NCBI GenBank assembly: GCA_021153185.1 | Contig: JAGKTY010000004.1 | Coordinates: 71,031-135,030, forward strand | Direction: 5' to 3' | Length of the DNA: 64,000 nt | Source: Lachnospiraceae bacterium | GTDB taxonomy: Bacteria > Bacillota > Clostridia > Lachnospirales > Lachnospiraceae | Part shown: piece by piece, positions 8,008 through 16,198 of the stretch | Position numbering within the stretch: position 1 is the first letter of the stretch | Layout of the letters: the number at the start of each line of letters is the position of its first letter | The notes under the pieces: model-generated | What the model was told of the DNA's origin: nothing | The model's database searches: none | Seen by the model: the letters and a program-made list of their open reading frames with translations, nothing else | Made by a program: the position numbers and the translations under genes

Positions 8008-8805
8008 ATGATGAATCGAATGGAACAGCGCCTGCAGGCGTGCAAACAAGAAGGCAAAAAGGCATTTATTACATATATGACAGCAGGTCTTCCGGATATG
8101 GAAGGCTGCAAAAAACTCATTCAGACACAGGAAGCGGCAGGCATTGATGCAATTGAGCTTGGCATTCCGTTTTCGGATCCTGTTGCGGACGGTCCCGTGA
8201 TTCAGGCTGCATCCTACAAATCCATTTGTCAGGGCACCAATTTAAAGGGTGTTTTCGAGATGGTTTCGCAGGTTCGGAAAGAAGGGTGCGAGGTGCCGCT
8301 CATTTTTATGATGTACTTTAACACCATTTTGTATTACGGCATAGAGAAATTTGTAGAAAAATGCATTGAGGTCGGGGTAGATGGCGTGATCGTGCCGGAT
8401 CTTCCGTTTGAGGAACAAAAGCAGTTTACAGATGTGTTAAACGCACATGAACATGCACCGATCATGATTCAGCTCTTAACACCGATGAGCAAACAGCGCA
8501 TTCCGATGATTCTTGAAAACGCGCGCGGATTTGTTTACTGTGTATCAAGCATGGGTGTGACGGGACAGGCGGCTGATTTCCATAAGGATATCAGAGCTTA
8601 TCTGAAAGAGGTGAAATCGCAAAGCAACATCCCTGTCATGATTGGATTTGGTATCCGCACCGCAAAGGATGTTGACGGCGTGCGCGATTTGGTGGACGGC
8701 TGTATCGTCGGTTCCCATTTCATCAACATGATGGAAGAATCAGGTTACGATATGAATGTAGCCAAAACCTATATTGAGACCTTCAAGCAGGAATTAAACG
8801 CATAA
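8008..8805 (+). CDS. trpA: Tryptophan synthase alpha chain
   Basis: A 265-residue TIM-barrel subunit that splits indole-3-glycerol phosphate into indole and glyceraldehyde 3-phosphate. Both catalytic acids are seen: E50 in ELGIPFSDP and D61 in VADGP. The C-terminal half has the phosphate-binding IGFGIRTAKDV and VGSHFI. AAAGGAG precedes two adjacent ATGs (8008 and 8011); the first is used. It is the last trp gene; no convincing intrinsic terminator was seen before the next promoter at 8858. Confidence 0.97.
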   Translation: MMNRMEQRLQACKQEGKKAFITYMTAGLPDMEGCKKLIQTQEAAGIDAIELGIPFSDPVADGPVIQAASYKSICQGTNLKGVFEMVSQVRKEGCEVPLIFMMYFNTILYYGIEKFVEKCIEVGVDGVIVPDLPFEEQKQFTDVLNAHEHAPIMIQLLTPMSKQRIPMILENARGFVYCVSSMGVTGQAADFHKDIRAYLKEVKSQSNIPVMIGFGIRTAKDVDGVRDLVDGCIVGSHFINMMEESGYDMNVAKTYIETFKQELNA

Positions 8806-8857
8806 AACATGTATATAATGAGGACGCTTCTTTTGATGGCAAGGTTATAATAACCGG

Positions 8858-8886
8858 TTGAAAAAAAACGCTACATTTACTATAAT
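8858..8886 (+). promoter_or_regulatory. Promoter of the GGDEF-like gene
   Basis: TTGAAA (8858-8863), 17-bp spacer, TATAAT (8881-8886). The leader that follows contains an inverted repeat, GTGAAAC (8906-8912) and GTTTCAC (8937-8943), ending just before the AAGGAGG ribosome site, so it could affect translation. Confidence 0.75.
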
Positions 8887-8959
8887 GGAACTAGTATTGG
8901 GAAGTGTGAAACGGGTGTATATTCGGGGTATTCACTGTTTCACTTAAGGAGGGTTATAC

Positions 8960-9889
8960 ATGGCATTCGGACTCGTTCCATTAGAGAAACGTTTCAAAGA
9001 AAACATTAAGAATTATCAGCTTGATATGCTGTTTGACATTGCAAGCCTTTCGGCGTATTTTGCATCGGTTGCAAAGCTCACCGGTATGGGGATACTTCTG
9101 ACGGACAGACATGGCGAGAAGGCGGTCAGCTATGGTGATTTTGCCGGATTTGTACCACCTGTCGAGACAGAGCTCGGCTTTAAGGTACGGGTGGCAGGCC
9201 GCACCATTGCACATTTATATACGAAAGAACCCGGGGGAGAGGTCGGCGTAATAACTGATTTAGAGCAGGAGAAGCTCTTTACATGTATCGTAGCGCGCTT
9301 GGAATTTGAAGGAGAGGCCGCTTTTTCAAGGATGGAACTATCACTCTATGCGGACGAGCTGGAAAAGCGTCTTGAAAAAGAACAGTATCAGGTCAAGCAT
9401 GGCGAGAAAAAGGATCCGCTGACGGGTGTACTTAACAGTACCTATTTTGAAAACCGCTTAAAGGTCATCGACCGCTCAGAGACGGTTCCTGTCGGCGTTG
9501 TATGTGTCAATATCAACGACTGGAAATACGTCAATGACAAGCATGGAGATGAGACAAGTGACAGACTGATTCAGGTTGTCGCACAGATTTTAAAGGACAA
9601 TGGAAAGCCGGAGTACGTCATCGGAAGATGTGGCGGAGATTTCTTCAATGTACTCATTCCAATGTGTGAGGATGATGAGGTTTCACACTATGCGGCCAAG
9701 ATTCAGTCGGATTGTCTGATGTATGAAGACCCGGAGTTTGCGCCTTCCATTGCAGTCGGATATGTGGTGAAGTCAAACGTCGAGCAGAAGCTCAGTGATT
9801 TACTCAGCGATGCGGAATACGAAATGTTTGACCACAAATTTTCCGTGAAGAATGCACCGGGATACATGGAGCGGCTTCAGAGTAAATAG
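8960..9889 (+). CDS. GGDEF-domain protein with degenerate active site
   Basis: A 309-residue soluble protein. The first 140 residues resemble a small-molecule sensing module: the segment SAYFASVAKLTGMGILLTD recalls PocR/GAF-like sensory domains, but the match is weak. From about residue 150 a GGDEF fold begins with DPLTGVLNSTYFENRL and VNINDWKYVNDKHGDETSD. The signature motif reads CGGDFF instead of RGGDEF, so the catalytic glutamate is replaced by phenylalanine and cyclic-di-GMP synthesis is unlikely. It may bind nucleotide or act as a sensor or scaffold. It is transcribed alone and followed by a terminator. Confidence 0.8.
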   Translation: MAFGLVPLEKRFKENIKNYQLDMLFDIASLSAYFASVAKLTGMGILLTDRHGEKAVSYGDFAGFVPPVETELGFKVRVAGRTIAHLYTKEPGGEVGVITDLEQEKLFTCIVARLEFEGEAAFSRMELSLYADELEKRLEKEQYQVKHGEKKDPLTGVLNSTYFENRLKVIDRSETVPVGVVCVNINDWKYVNDKHGDETSDRLIQVVAQILKDNGKPEYVIGRCGGDFFNVLIPMCEDDEVSHYAAKIQSDCLMYEDPEFAPSIAVGYVVKSNVEQKLSDLLSDAEYEMFDHKFSVKNAPGYMERLQSK

Positions 9890-9930
9890 TGTTCCGGGAG
9901 AGGATATCTTAGATTATTCCCAAATATAGT

Positions 9931-9974
9931 GCCTCTGCGTTTACAAAAGATATTGTTTACGCGGAGGCTTTTTT
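9931..9974 (+). terminator. Terminator after the GGDEF-like gene
   Basis: GCCTCTGCGT...ACAA (from 9931) pairs with TTGT...ACGCGGAGGC (ending 9968) around the loop AAGATA, with a small internal mismatch and a run of six T after it. Confidence 0.8.
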
Positions 9975-10034
9975 CTTCCTTTTTTTACTTCTAAAAATTT
10001 TATAAAGTGCATATACTATAAAAGCGGGAGAAAA

Positions 10035-10074
10035 TAAGAGGAAATATATAGAATTTAAGAGGAAATATATAGAA
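10035..10074 (+). repeat. Two 19-base direct repeats upstream of groES
   Basis: TAAGAGGAAATATATAGAA occurs at 10035-10053 and again at 10056-10074, a period of 21 bases (two helical turns). It ends 18 bases before the -35 box of the groES promoter. It could be a duplicated protein-binding site or a chance duplication. Confidence 0.7.
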
Positions 10075-10092
10075 AATGAAAGGTAAACGGGT

Positions 10093-10121
10093 TTGCGACA
10101 CAGAGGCAAACGACCTAATAT
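10093..10121 (+). promoter_or_regulatory. groESL promoter
   Basis: TTGCGA (10093-10098), 17-bp spacer, TAATAT (10116-10121). The CIRCE operator begins 11 bases downstream of the -10 box. Confidence 0.75.
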
Positions 10122-10132
10122 ATGTCTTGTGG

Positions 10133-10159
10133 TTAGCACTCGATAAGAGAGAGTGCTAA
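10133..10159 (+). promoter_or_regulatory. CIRCE operator (HrcA site)
   Basis: An exact consensus inverted repeat, TTAGCACTC (10133-10141), nine-base spacer, GAGTGCTAA (10151-10159). The HrcA repressor binds this element in front of groESL in Firmicutes, giving heat-shock induction. It lies at the transcription start and within the leader. Confidence 0.97.
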
Positions 10160-10208
10160 CAAAAAGGGAATGAACGAAAAATCAAACGAAATAAAGGAGG
10201 CAACAAAC

Positions 10209-10493
10209 ATGAAATTAGTACCACTTGGAGACAGAGTTGTATTAAAACAGTTAGCAGCAGAGGAAACAACAAAATCAGGAATCGTAATTCCTGGACAGAG
10301 CCAGGAAAAACCACAGCAGGCTGAGATTGTTGCAGTAGGACCGGGCGGAATGGTAGACGGCAAAGAAGTCAAAATGGAAGTCAAGGTTGGCGATCAGGTG
10401 ATTTACTCAAAATATTCCGGAACAGAAGTGAAACTTGAGGATACAGAATATATCATCGTAAGACAGAGCGATATTCTTGCAGTAGTTGAGTAA
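10209..10493 (+). CDS. groES: Co-chaperonin GroES
   Basis: A 94-residue lid of the GroEL folding chamber. The start MKLVPLGDRVVLK, the mobile-loop region EETTKSGIVIPGQSQEKPQ and the C-terminal YIIVRQSDILAVVE are typical. The ATG at 10209 follows AAAGGAGG at 10193-10200; an in-frame upstream ATG lies before this ribosome site and is not used. It forms an operon with groEL 52 bases downstream. Confidence 0.98.
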   Translation: MKLVPLGDRVVLKQLAAEETTKSGIVIPGQSQEKPQQAEIVAVGPGGMVDGKEVKMEVKVGDQVIYSKYSGTEVKLEDTEYIIVRQSDILAVVE

Positions 10494-10545
10494 TGAACAA
10501 AGCACATCATTTTAGTAAAATTGCTATATAATAGGAGGTCTAGAC

Positions 10546-12168
10546 ATGGCAAAGGAAATTAAATACGGAGCAGATGCGCGTGTCGCATTAGAAAACGGTG
10601 TCAACAAGCTTGCTGACACAGTCAGAGTAACACTTGGACCAAAAGGTAGAAACGTGGTTCTTGATAAAAGCTTTGGCGCACCACTGATTACAAACGATGG
10701 TGTGACAATTGCCAAAGAAATCGAACTTGAAGATGCGTTCGAGAACATGGGCGCACAGCTCGTAAAAGAGGTTGCAACGAAGACAAACGACGTGGCAGGC
10801 GATGGTACAACAACAGCGACCGTACTTGCACAGGCAATGGTAAATGCCGGAATGAAAAACCTTGCAGCAGGCGCAAATCCAATCATTCTTCGTAAGGGAA
10901 TGAAGAAGGCAACAGACTGCGCAGTAGAAGCAATCGCCAAAATGAGTTCAAAGGTAAAAGGAAAAGAGCACATTGCAAAAGTTGCTGCTATTTCAGCAGG
11001 GGATGAGGAAGTCGGCAATCTTGTTGCAGATGCAATGGAAAAGGTTTCAGGTGACGGTGTTATCACAATTGAAGAGTCAAAGACAATGCTCACAGAGCTT
11101 GACCTTGTAGAAGGTATGCAGTTTGACAGAGGATACATTTCAGCTTACATGGCAACAGACATGGATAAGATGGAAGCAGTTCTCGACAATCCATACATCT
11201 TAATTACAGACAAAAAGATTTCGAATATCCAGGAGATTTTACCACTCCTTGAGCAGATCGTTCAAAGCGGCGCAAAACTTTTAATCATCGCTGAGGATGT
11301 TGAGGGTGAGGCACTCACAACACTGATCGTAAATAAACTGCGCGGTACATTCAACGTCGTTGCCGTGAAGGCACCTGGCTATGGCGACCGCAGAAAAGCA
11401 ATGCTTGAGGATATTGCAATCCTGACAGGTGGTACAGTGATCAGCTCAGAGCTTGGTCTTGAGCTGAAGGATACAACAATGGATCAGCTTGGCCGTTGTA
11501 AATCTGTAAAGGTTCAGAAAGAGAACACGGTTATCGTAGATGGCGAAGGCGACAAAGACGCCATCGCAGCAAGAGTTGCTTCTATTAAGAAACAGGTTGA
11601 AGAGACAACATCTGATTTCGACCGCGAGAAATTACAGGAGAGACTTGCAAAACTCGCAGGTGGTGTGGCTGTTATCCGCGTTGGTGCAGCAACAGAGACA
11701 GAGATGAAAGAAGCAAAACTTCGTCTTGAGGATGCACTTGCAGCAACAAAGGCAGCCGTTGAAGAAGGTATTATCTCAGGTGGTGGTTCTGCATACATCC
11801 ATGCATCAAAAGAGGTTGCTAAGCTTGCTGATACATTAGAGGGAGACGAAAAGACAGGTGCACAGATCGTACTGAAGGCACTTGAGGCTCCGCTTTACCA
11901 CATTGCAGCAAACGCAGGTCTTGAAGGAAGCGTTATCATCAATAAAGTGCGTGAATCAGAAGTTGGTGTCGGATTTGATGCATTAAAAGAAGCATATGTC
12001 AACATGGTTGATACAGGCATTCTTGATCCGGCTAAGGTTACAAGATCAGCCCTTCAGAATGCAACAAGTGTTGCAAGCACACTTCTTACAACAGAGTCAG
12101 TTGTAGCGACAATTAAAGAAGATGTTCCACCAATGCCGGCAGGCGGCGGAATGGGCGGAATGATGTAA
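10546..12168 (+). CDS. groEL: Chaperonin GroEL
   Basis: A 540-residue chaperonin subunit that forms the 14-mer ATP-driven folding chamber. It has VTLGPKGRNVVLDKSFG, the ATP-binding GDGTTTATVLAQA, the apical domain in the middle and the flexible GGMGGMM tail. AGGAGG precedes the ATG. It shares the CIRCE-controlled transcript with groES and ends in a terminator 19 bases after its stop. Confidence 0.99.
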   Translation: MAKEIKYGADARVALENGVNKLADTVRVTLGPKGRNVVLDKSFGAPLITNDGVTIAKEIELEDAFENMGAQLVKEVATKTNDVAGDGTTTATVLAQAMVNAGMKNLAAGANPIILRKGMKKATDCAVEAIAKMSSKVKGKEHIAKVAAISAGDEEVGNLVADAMEKVSGDGVITIEESKTMLTELDLVEGMQFDRGYISAYMATDMDKMEAVLDNPYILITDKKISNIQEILPLLEQIVQSGAKLLIIAEDVEGEALTTLIVNKLRGTFNVVAVKAPGYGDRRKAMLEDIAILTGGTVISSELGLELKDTTMDQLGRCKSVKVQKENTVIVDGEGDKDAIAARVASIKKQVEETTSDFDREKLQERLAKLAGGVAVIRVGAATETEMKEAKLRLEDALAATKAAVEEGIISGGGSAYIHASKEVAKLADTLEGDEKTGAQIVLKALEAPLYHIAANAGLEGSVIINKVRESEVGVGFDALKEAYVNMVDTGILDPAKVTRSALQNATSVASTLLTTESVVATIKEDVPPMPAGGGMGGMM

Positions 12169-12186
12169 TTTCCTGCACAAATAGCA

Positions 12187-12213
12187 AGAGAGTGGCGATT
12201 GCCACTCTCTTTT
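12187..12213 (+). terminator. groESL terminator
   Basis: A perfect 10-bp stem AGAGAGTGGC (12187-12196) and GCCACTCTCT (12201-12210) with loop GATT, then a short T-run. Confidence 0.88.
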
Positions 12214-12262
12214 CATATGCGTATCCAAAATCAAAAAATACAATACCTTGTGGTAAGAAACA

Positions 12263-12291
12263 TTGCAGACAGCTCAGAATTGTGCTAAAAT
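12263..12291 (+). promoter_or_regulatory. Promoter of the small membrane protein pair
   Basis: TTGCAG (12263-12268), 17-bp spacer, TAAAAT (12286-12291), 59 bases before the start of the next gene. Confidence 0.6.
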
Positions 12292-12350
12292 GTCAAAAAT
12301 AGAATGAAAACTTTCAGAAAATTGAGACAAGCAGACGGAGGAATGATAAA

Positions 12351-12740
12351 ATGGCATGTTTTTTTGTACCGGTGACAGAAGCAGCTCTGACGAGTGCTGC
12401 AACCAAATGCATGGAGCATAAAGAGCAAAAACAGGATACAGGCAAGGAAACGGCTGAGAAACCATTTTTTGTACGAAAGCTTGGTATGCTGAGCAAAATG
12501 CTTTGGGGCGGCAGTGCGCTTCTTGCGTTTGAGCACATTTGGCATGGAGAGATTGTACCATATTTCCCGTTTGTTACGGCGATGGGCAATCCAAACGATG
12601 CCTATGAGATGCTTAGGGAGATGTCAACCGTAGGTGTCACGATGGCACTTGCAGTGACAGCCGTATGGGGCGTCATCGTTTCTGCGGAGTATTTCCTTTT
12701 GAAGGCAGATGCAAAAACGACAAAGAATGTGATCAAATAG
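12351..12740 (+). CDS. Small membrane protein of unknown function
   Basis: A 129-residue protein. It starts MACFFVPVTEAALTSAATK, then has a charged stretch rich in K, E and Q (residues 20-45). At least two hydrophobic segments follow (around 50-62 and 90-115). I do not recognise the family. ACGGAGGA lies upstream of the ATG. The gene is followed 61 bases later by another small membrane protein, and the pair stands between the groESL terminator and rel. Joint expression from the promoter at 12263 is likely; a membrane complex of the two is inference. Confidence 0.65.
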   Translation: MACFFVPVTEAALTSAATKCMEHKEQKQDTGKETAEKPFFVRKLGMLSKMLWGGSALLAFEHIWHGEIVPYFPFVTAMGNPNDAYEMLREMSTVGVTMALAVTAVWGVIVSAEYFLLKADAKTTKNVIK

Positions 12741-12801
12741 GCGAAAGATTTGATAGGCTTATTTACATTAGGCAGACGATTTTGTATAAAAAGGTGAGAA
12801 C

Positions 12802-13104
12802 ATGTTAATTTTAATCGTAACGGCAGCAGCGGTTGTCGCGACTGTTATATGGTATTTTTGTGAAAAAAGAGTAGAATATAAACTATCAAACCTGGTGCTG
12901 ATGTACTGGGGTGCTGCAATTATGTGGATGGTCGATGGTATGTTTGCATACCGCGAACTTGGCAGCAGCTATTTTACACCGGCTGGTGCAGATATGATAA
13001 ATGATGCATTTTTAGCATGCAGCGTCATCGTACTCGGAATGCTGATATGGATGGTTTCGCTGCTTATTTCCGACCCCAAAGGTGTGCGTAAGCGATTGAA
13101 ATAA
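12802..13104 (+). CDS. Small membrane protein of unknown function
   Basis: A 100-residue protein with three likely membrane helices: residues 1-18, about 30-48, and about 70-92. The C-terminus is basic (DPKGVRKRLK) and probably faces the cytoplasm. No family recognised. GGTGAG lies just before the ATG. It appears co-transcribed with the preceding 129-residue membrane protein. Confidence 0.65.
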   Translation: MLILIVTAAAVVATVIWYFCEKRVEYKLSNLVLMYWGAAIMWMVDGMFAYRELGSSYFTPAGADMINDAFLACSVIVLGMLIWMVSLLISDPKGVRKRLK

Positions 13105-13197
13105 TCACAGACATCATTTGACATAGTATAGGATTGAGAAGTAGCTACGAGGGATAATAATAGCTACAAAAAGAGTAGTTTTGAGCAGGCGATTATC

Positions 13198-15558
13198 ATG
13201 GAAGATGAAAACAAGAGTAAAGTAGTAGAGGTAGTTGGGGGAAAACTACCTGAGAAAAAAGCAAAGATTGAGTTTGATGACGGACGTATCGATAGCGGAA
13301 GTGCGGAATTTGCAAATCCGGAGGATCTTTACGCCGAGTTAATTGAGCGCGTCAGGAAATATCATCCGAGTGATGATATTTCTTTGATTGAAAAGGCTTA
13401 TCACATTGCGGATGAGGCACACAAGGATCAGGCGCGCAAATCGGGAGAGCCATATATCATTCATCCGCTCTGTGTTGCGATCATTTTGGCAAAGCTTGAG
13501 ATGGATAAAGAGACCATCGCGGCAGGACTTCTTCACGATGTCGTCGAAGATACGGTCTATACGTACGAGGAGATTACCGAGATGTTTGGTGAGGATGTGG
13601 CGCTCCTTGTAGATGGTGTAACGAAGCTCGGCCAGCTCCCGTACAAATCAGAAACGACGGGAGATAAACAGGTTGACAAATTAGAGATTCAGGCAGAAAA
13701 CCTTCGTAAGATGTTCCTTGCGATGGCAAAGGATATCCGTGTCATCATCATTAAGCTTGCCGACAGACTGCACAATATGCGTACGCTTCAGCATATGAAG
13801 CCTGAAAAACAGCTGGAAAAAGCGCGTGAAACAATGGATATCTACTCACCGCTTGCGCAGCGTCTCGGTATTATGAAGGTCAAGGTTGAGCTTGACGATT
13901 TATCGCTGATGTATATCCATCCGGATGCGTATGCCGATTTGGAAGAAAAAATTGCACTTCGCAAAAGCGAGAGAGAAAAATATATCCAGGATATTGTAGA
14001 TGAAGTATCGACGCATATCGCCAATGCGGGCATTGATGCCAAGATTGACGGACGTGTCAAACACTTCTTTAGTATCTACAAAAAGATGAAAAATCAGAAT
14101 AAGACGATTGACCAGATTTACGACTTGTTTGCGGTGCGTATTATCGTAGACAGCGTGAAGGACTGCTATGCGGCGCTCGGTGTCATCCATGAGATTTATA
14201 AGCCGATTCCGGGCAGATTCAAGGATTATATCGCTATGCCAAAGTCCAACATGTACCAGTCGCTTCATACGACGCTCATCGGTTCATCGGGACAACCGTT
14301 CGAGATTCAGATTCGTACGTATGACATGCACAAGACGGCAGAGTACGGTATCGCGGCGCACTGGAAATACAAAGAGGCAGCCGGCGGTAAAAAGGTGGAT
14401 ACGAGCGAGGAAGAGAAGCTTTCGTGGCTGCGCCAGATTTTGGAATGGCAGCAGGATATGTCGGATAACAGGGAGTTCATGAACCTTTTAAAGAATGACC
14501 TTGATCTGTTTTCCGATAACGTATACTGTTTTACACCTACGGGAGAGGTTAAGAACTTACCTGCAGGCTCAACGCCGATTGACTTTGCATACAGCATTCA
14601 TTCCGCAGTCGGCAACAAGATGATCGGTGCACGTGTCAATGGTAAGCTTGTGCCGATTGATTATGAGATTCAAAATGGTGACCGTGTCGAGGTCATGACG
14701 AGTCAAAACTCAAAGGGACCGAGCAGAGACTGGCTGAAGCTTGTCAAATCGACGCAGGCAAAAAATAAAATCAACCAATGGTTCAGACAGGAAGACAAGG
14801 ACGACAATATCGTACGCGGAAAAGAACTGTTGCTTGCTTATTGTAAGGCAAAGGCAGTCAATTCTGTTGATATTATGCGGCCGCAATATATGGAAGCCAT
14901 CATGCACAAATACGGCTTCCACGATTGGGAATCAATTTTGGCGGCAGTAGGCCGGGGCGGACTTAAGGAAGGTCAGATTGTCAACCGCATGAAAGAACTT
15001 TTTGACCGGGATCACCCAAAGATTGTTTCTGATGAGGATATCTTAAAGTCCGTAGAGGAAAGCGCCAGCAAATTACAGATGAAGCCGGTTTCCAAATCAA
15101 AGAGCGGAATCATTGTAAAAGGTGTGGATGACGTCGCTGTGCGTTTCTCCAAATGCTGTTCCCCTGTGCCGGGTGATGAGATTGTCGGATTCGTGACAAG
15201 AGGCCGTGGTATCAGTATACACCGTAGCGACTGTATCAACGTGATCAATATGCCGGAGCTCGACAGAGTGCGTGTCATTGACGCAGAGTGGCAGGAGGGC
15301 TCTATCCCGGCAGGAGGCAAGTATTTTGCGGAGATTATGATTTTTGCAAATAACCGTCACGGACTGCTTGCGGATATTTCCAGAACGCTGACAGAGCGCA
15401 ACATTGATATTCAGAGCTTAAATACGAGAACAAGTAAACAAGGTGTTGCGACAATGACCGTCGCATTTGAGATTGGGTCAAGAGAGGAACTCAACCGCAT
15501 TATCGATAAGCTGCGCAACATTGAGAGTGTCATTGATATAGAGAGGACGACAGGCTAA
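13198..15558 (+). CDS. rel: Bifunctional (p)ppGpp synthetase/hydrolase Rel
   Basis: A 786-residue long RelA/SpoT homologue, the stringent-response enzyme. Domains in order: HD hydrolase (about 50-200, with IIHPLCVAIILA and LLHDVVEDT), synthetase (about 240-370, with GRVKHFFSIYKKM and KSNMYQSLHTT), TGS (about 430-490, VYCFTPTGEVKNLPAGSTP), a zinc-finger/helical part (FSKCCSPVPGDEI) and a C-terminal ACT domain (after FAEIMIFANNRHGLLADIS). The intact HD motif suggests it both makes and degrades the alarmone. The ribosome site is weak. The leader carries the inverted repeat GTAGCTA (13141-13147) and TAGCTAC (13161-13167). Confidence 0.96.
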   Translation: MEDENKSKVVEVVGGKLPEKKAKIEFDDGRIDSGSAEFANPEDLYAELIERVRKYHPSDDISLIEKAYHIADEAHKDQARKSGEPYIIHPLCVAIILAKLEMDKETIAAGLLHDVVEDTVYTYEEITEMFGEDVALLVDGVTKLGQLPYKSETTGDKQVDKLEIQAENLRKMFLAMAKDIRVIIIKLADRLHNMRTLQHMKPEKQLEKARETMDIYSPLAQRLGIMKVKVELDDLSLMYIHPDAYADLEEKIALRKSEREKYIQDIVDEVSTHIANAGIDAKIDGRVKHFFSIYKKMKNQNKTIDQIYDLFAVRIIVDSVKDCYAALGVIHEIYKPIPGRFKDYIAMPKSNMYQSLHTTLIGSSGQPFEIQIRTYDMHKTAEYGIAAHWKYKEAAGGKKVDTSEEEKLSWLRQILEWQQDMSDNREFMNLLKNDLDLFSDNVYCFTPTGEVKNLPAGSTPIDFAYSIHSAVGNKMIGARVNGKLVPIDYEIQNGDRVEVMTSQNSKGPSRDWLKLVKSTQAKNKINQWFRQEDKDDNIVRGKELLLAYCKAKAVNSVDIMRPQYMEAIMHKYGFHDWESILAAVGRGGLKEGQIVNRMKELFDRDHPKIVSDEDILKSVEESASKLQMKPVSKSKSGIIVKGVDDVAVRFSKCCSPVPGDEIVGFVTRGRGISIHRSDCINVINMPELDRVRVIDAEWQEGSIPAGGKYFAEIMIFANNRHGLLADISRTLTERNIDIQSLNTRTSKQGVATMTVAFEIGSREELNRIIDKLRNIESVIDIERTTG

Positions 15559-15559
15559 T

Positions 15560-16186
15560 ATGTTAAAAATCGGACGAATTGTCATGGGTATCTGCCAGAC
15601 AAACTGCTATTTTTTATATGAAGAAGGAAGCAAAGAATGTATTTTTGTAGACCCTGCAGATCACGGCGATGTGCTTTTTCAGAAGCTAAAACAGGCAGGT
15701 TTTACGGTAGATTCCATTTTGATCACACACGGTCATTTTGACCATATCTGGGGTGCACAAAAGCTTAGAGGGTTAACAGGTGCTAAGATTTATGCACTCG
15801 ATAAAGAGGAGGAGATTTTGACCGACTCCGGAAAAAACCTTTCAGAGAGTGCCGGAAGAGGCTGCACGCTCAAGGTCAATGAATTTTTGCATGACGGACA
15901 GGAAATCGAGCTGCTTGGTCATAAGGTTAAGGTCATCGCAACACCGGGTCATACGATTGGCGGATGCTGCTATTACTTTGAAGAGGATGGCATCCTCGTG
16001 GCAGGAGATACGCTGTTTCTTGAGTCCATCGGGCGGACAGATTTTGTGACAGGAAGCGAGTCGCAGCTCATTCGCAGCGTTCGGGAAAAACTGTTTGTGC
16101 TTCCGGATGATACAAAGGTGTATCCGGGGCATGGACCAGAGACAACGATCGGTCACGAGAAAAAGTATAACCCGTTTTGTGTTTAA
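15560..16186 (+). CDS. Metallo-beta-lactamase fold hydrolase (glyoxalase II-like)
   Basis: A 208-residue zinc hydrolase. The metal motif THGHFDH, then TPGHTIGG, AGDTLF and the late GHGPETTIGHE histidines are all present. The family includes hydroxyacylglutathione and other thioester hydrolases; the substrate here is not known. It begins one base after the rel stop, so it is co-translated with rel, and hemZ follows 12 bases later. This order (rel, this hydrolase, hemZ) is a known clostridial neighbourhood. Confidence 0.9.
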   Translation: MLKIGRIVMGICQTNCYFLYEEGSKECIFVDPADHGDVLFQKLKQAGFTVDSILITHGHFDHIWGAQKLRGLTGAKIYALDKEEEILTDSGKNLSESAGRGCTLKVNEFLHDGQEIELLGHKVKVIATPGHTIGGCCYYFEEDGILVAGDTLFLESIGRTDFVTGSESQLIRSVREKLFVLPDDTKVYPGHGPETTIGHEKKYNPFCV

Positions 16187-16198
16187 AAAGGAACGATT

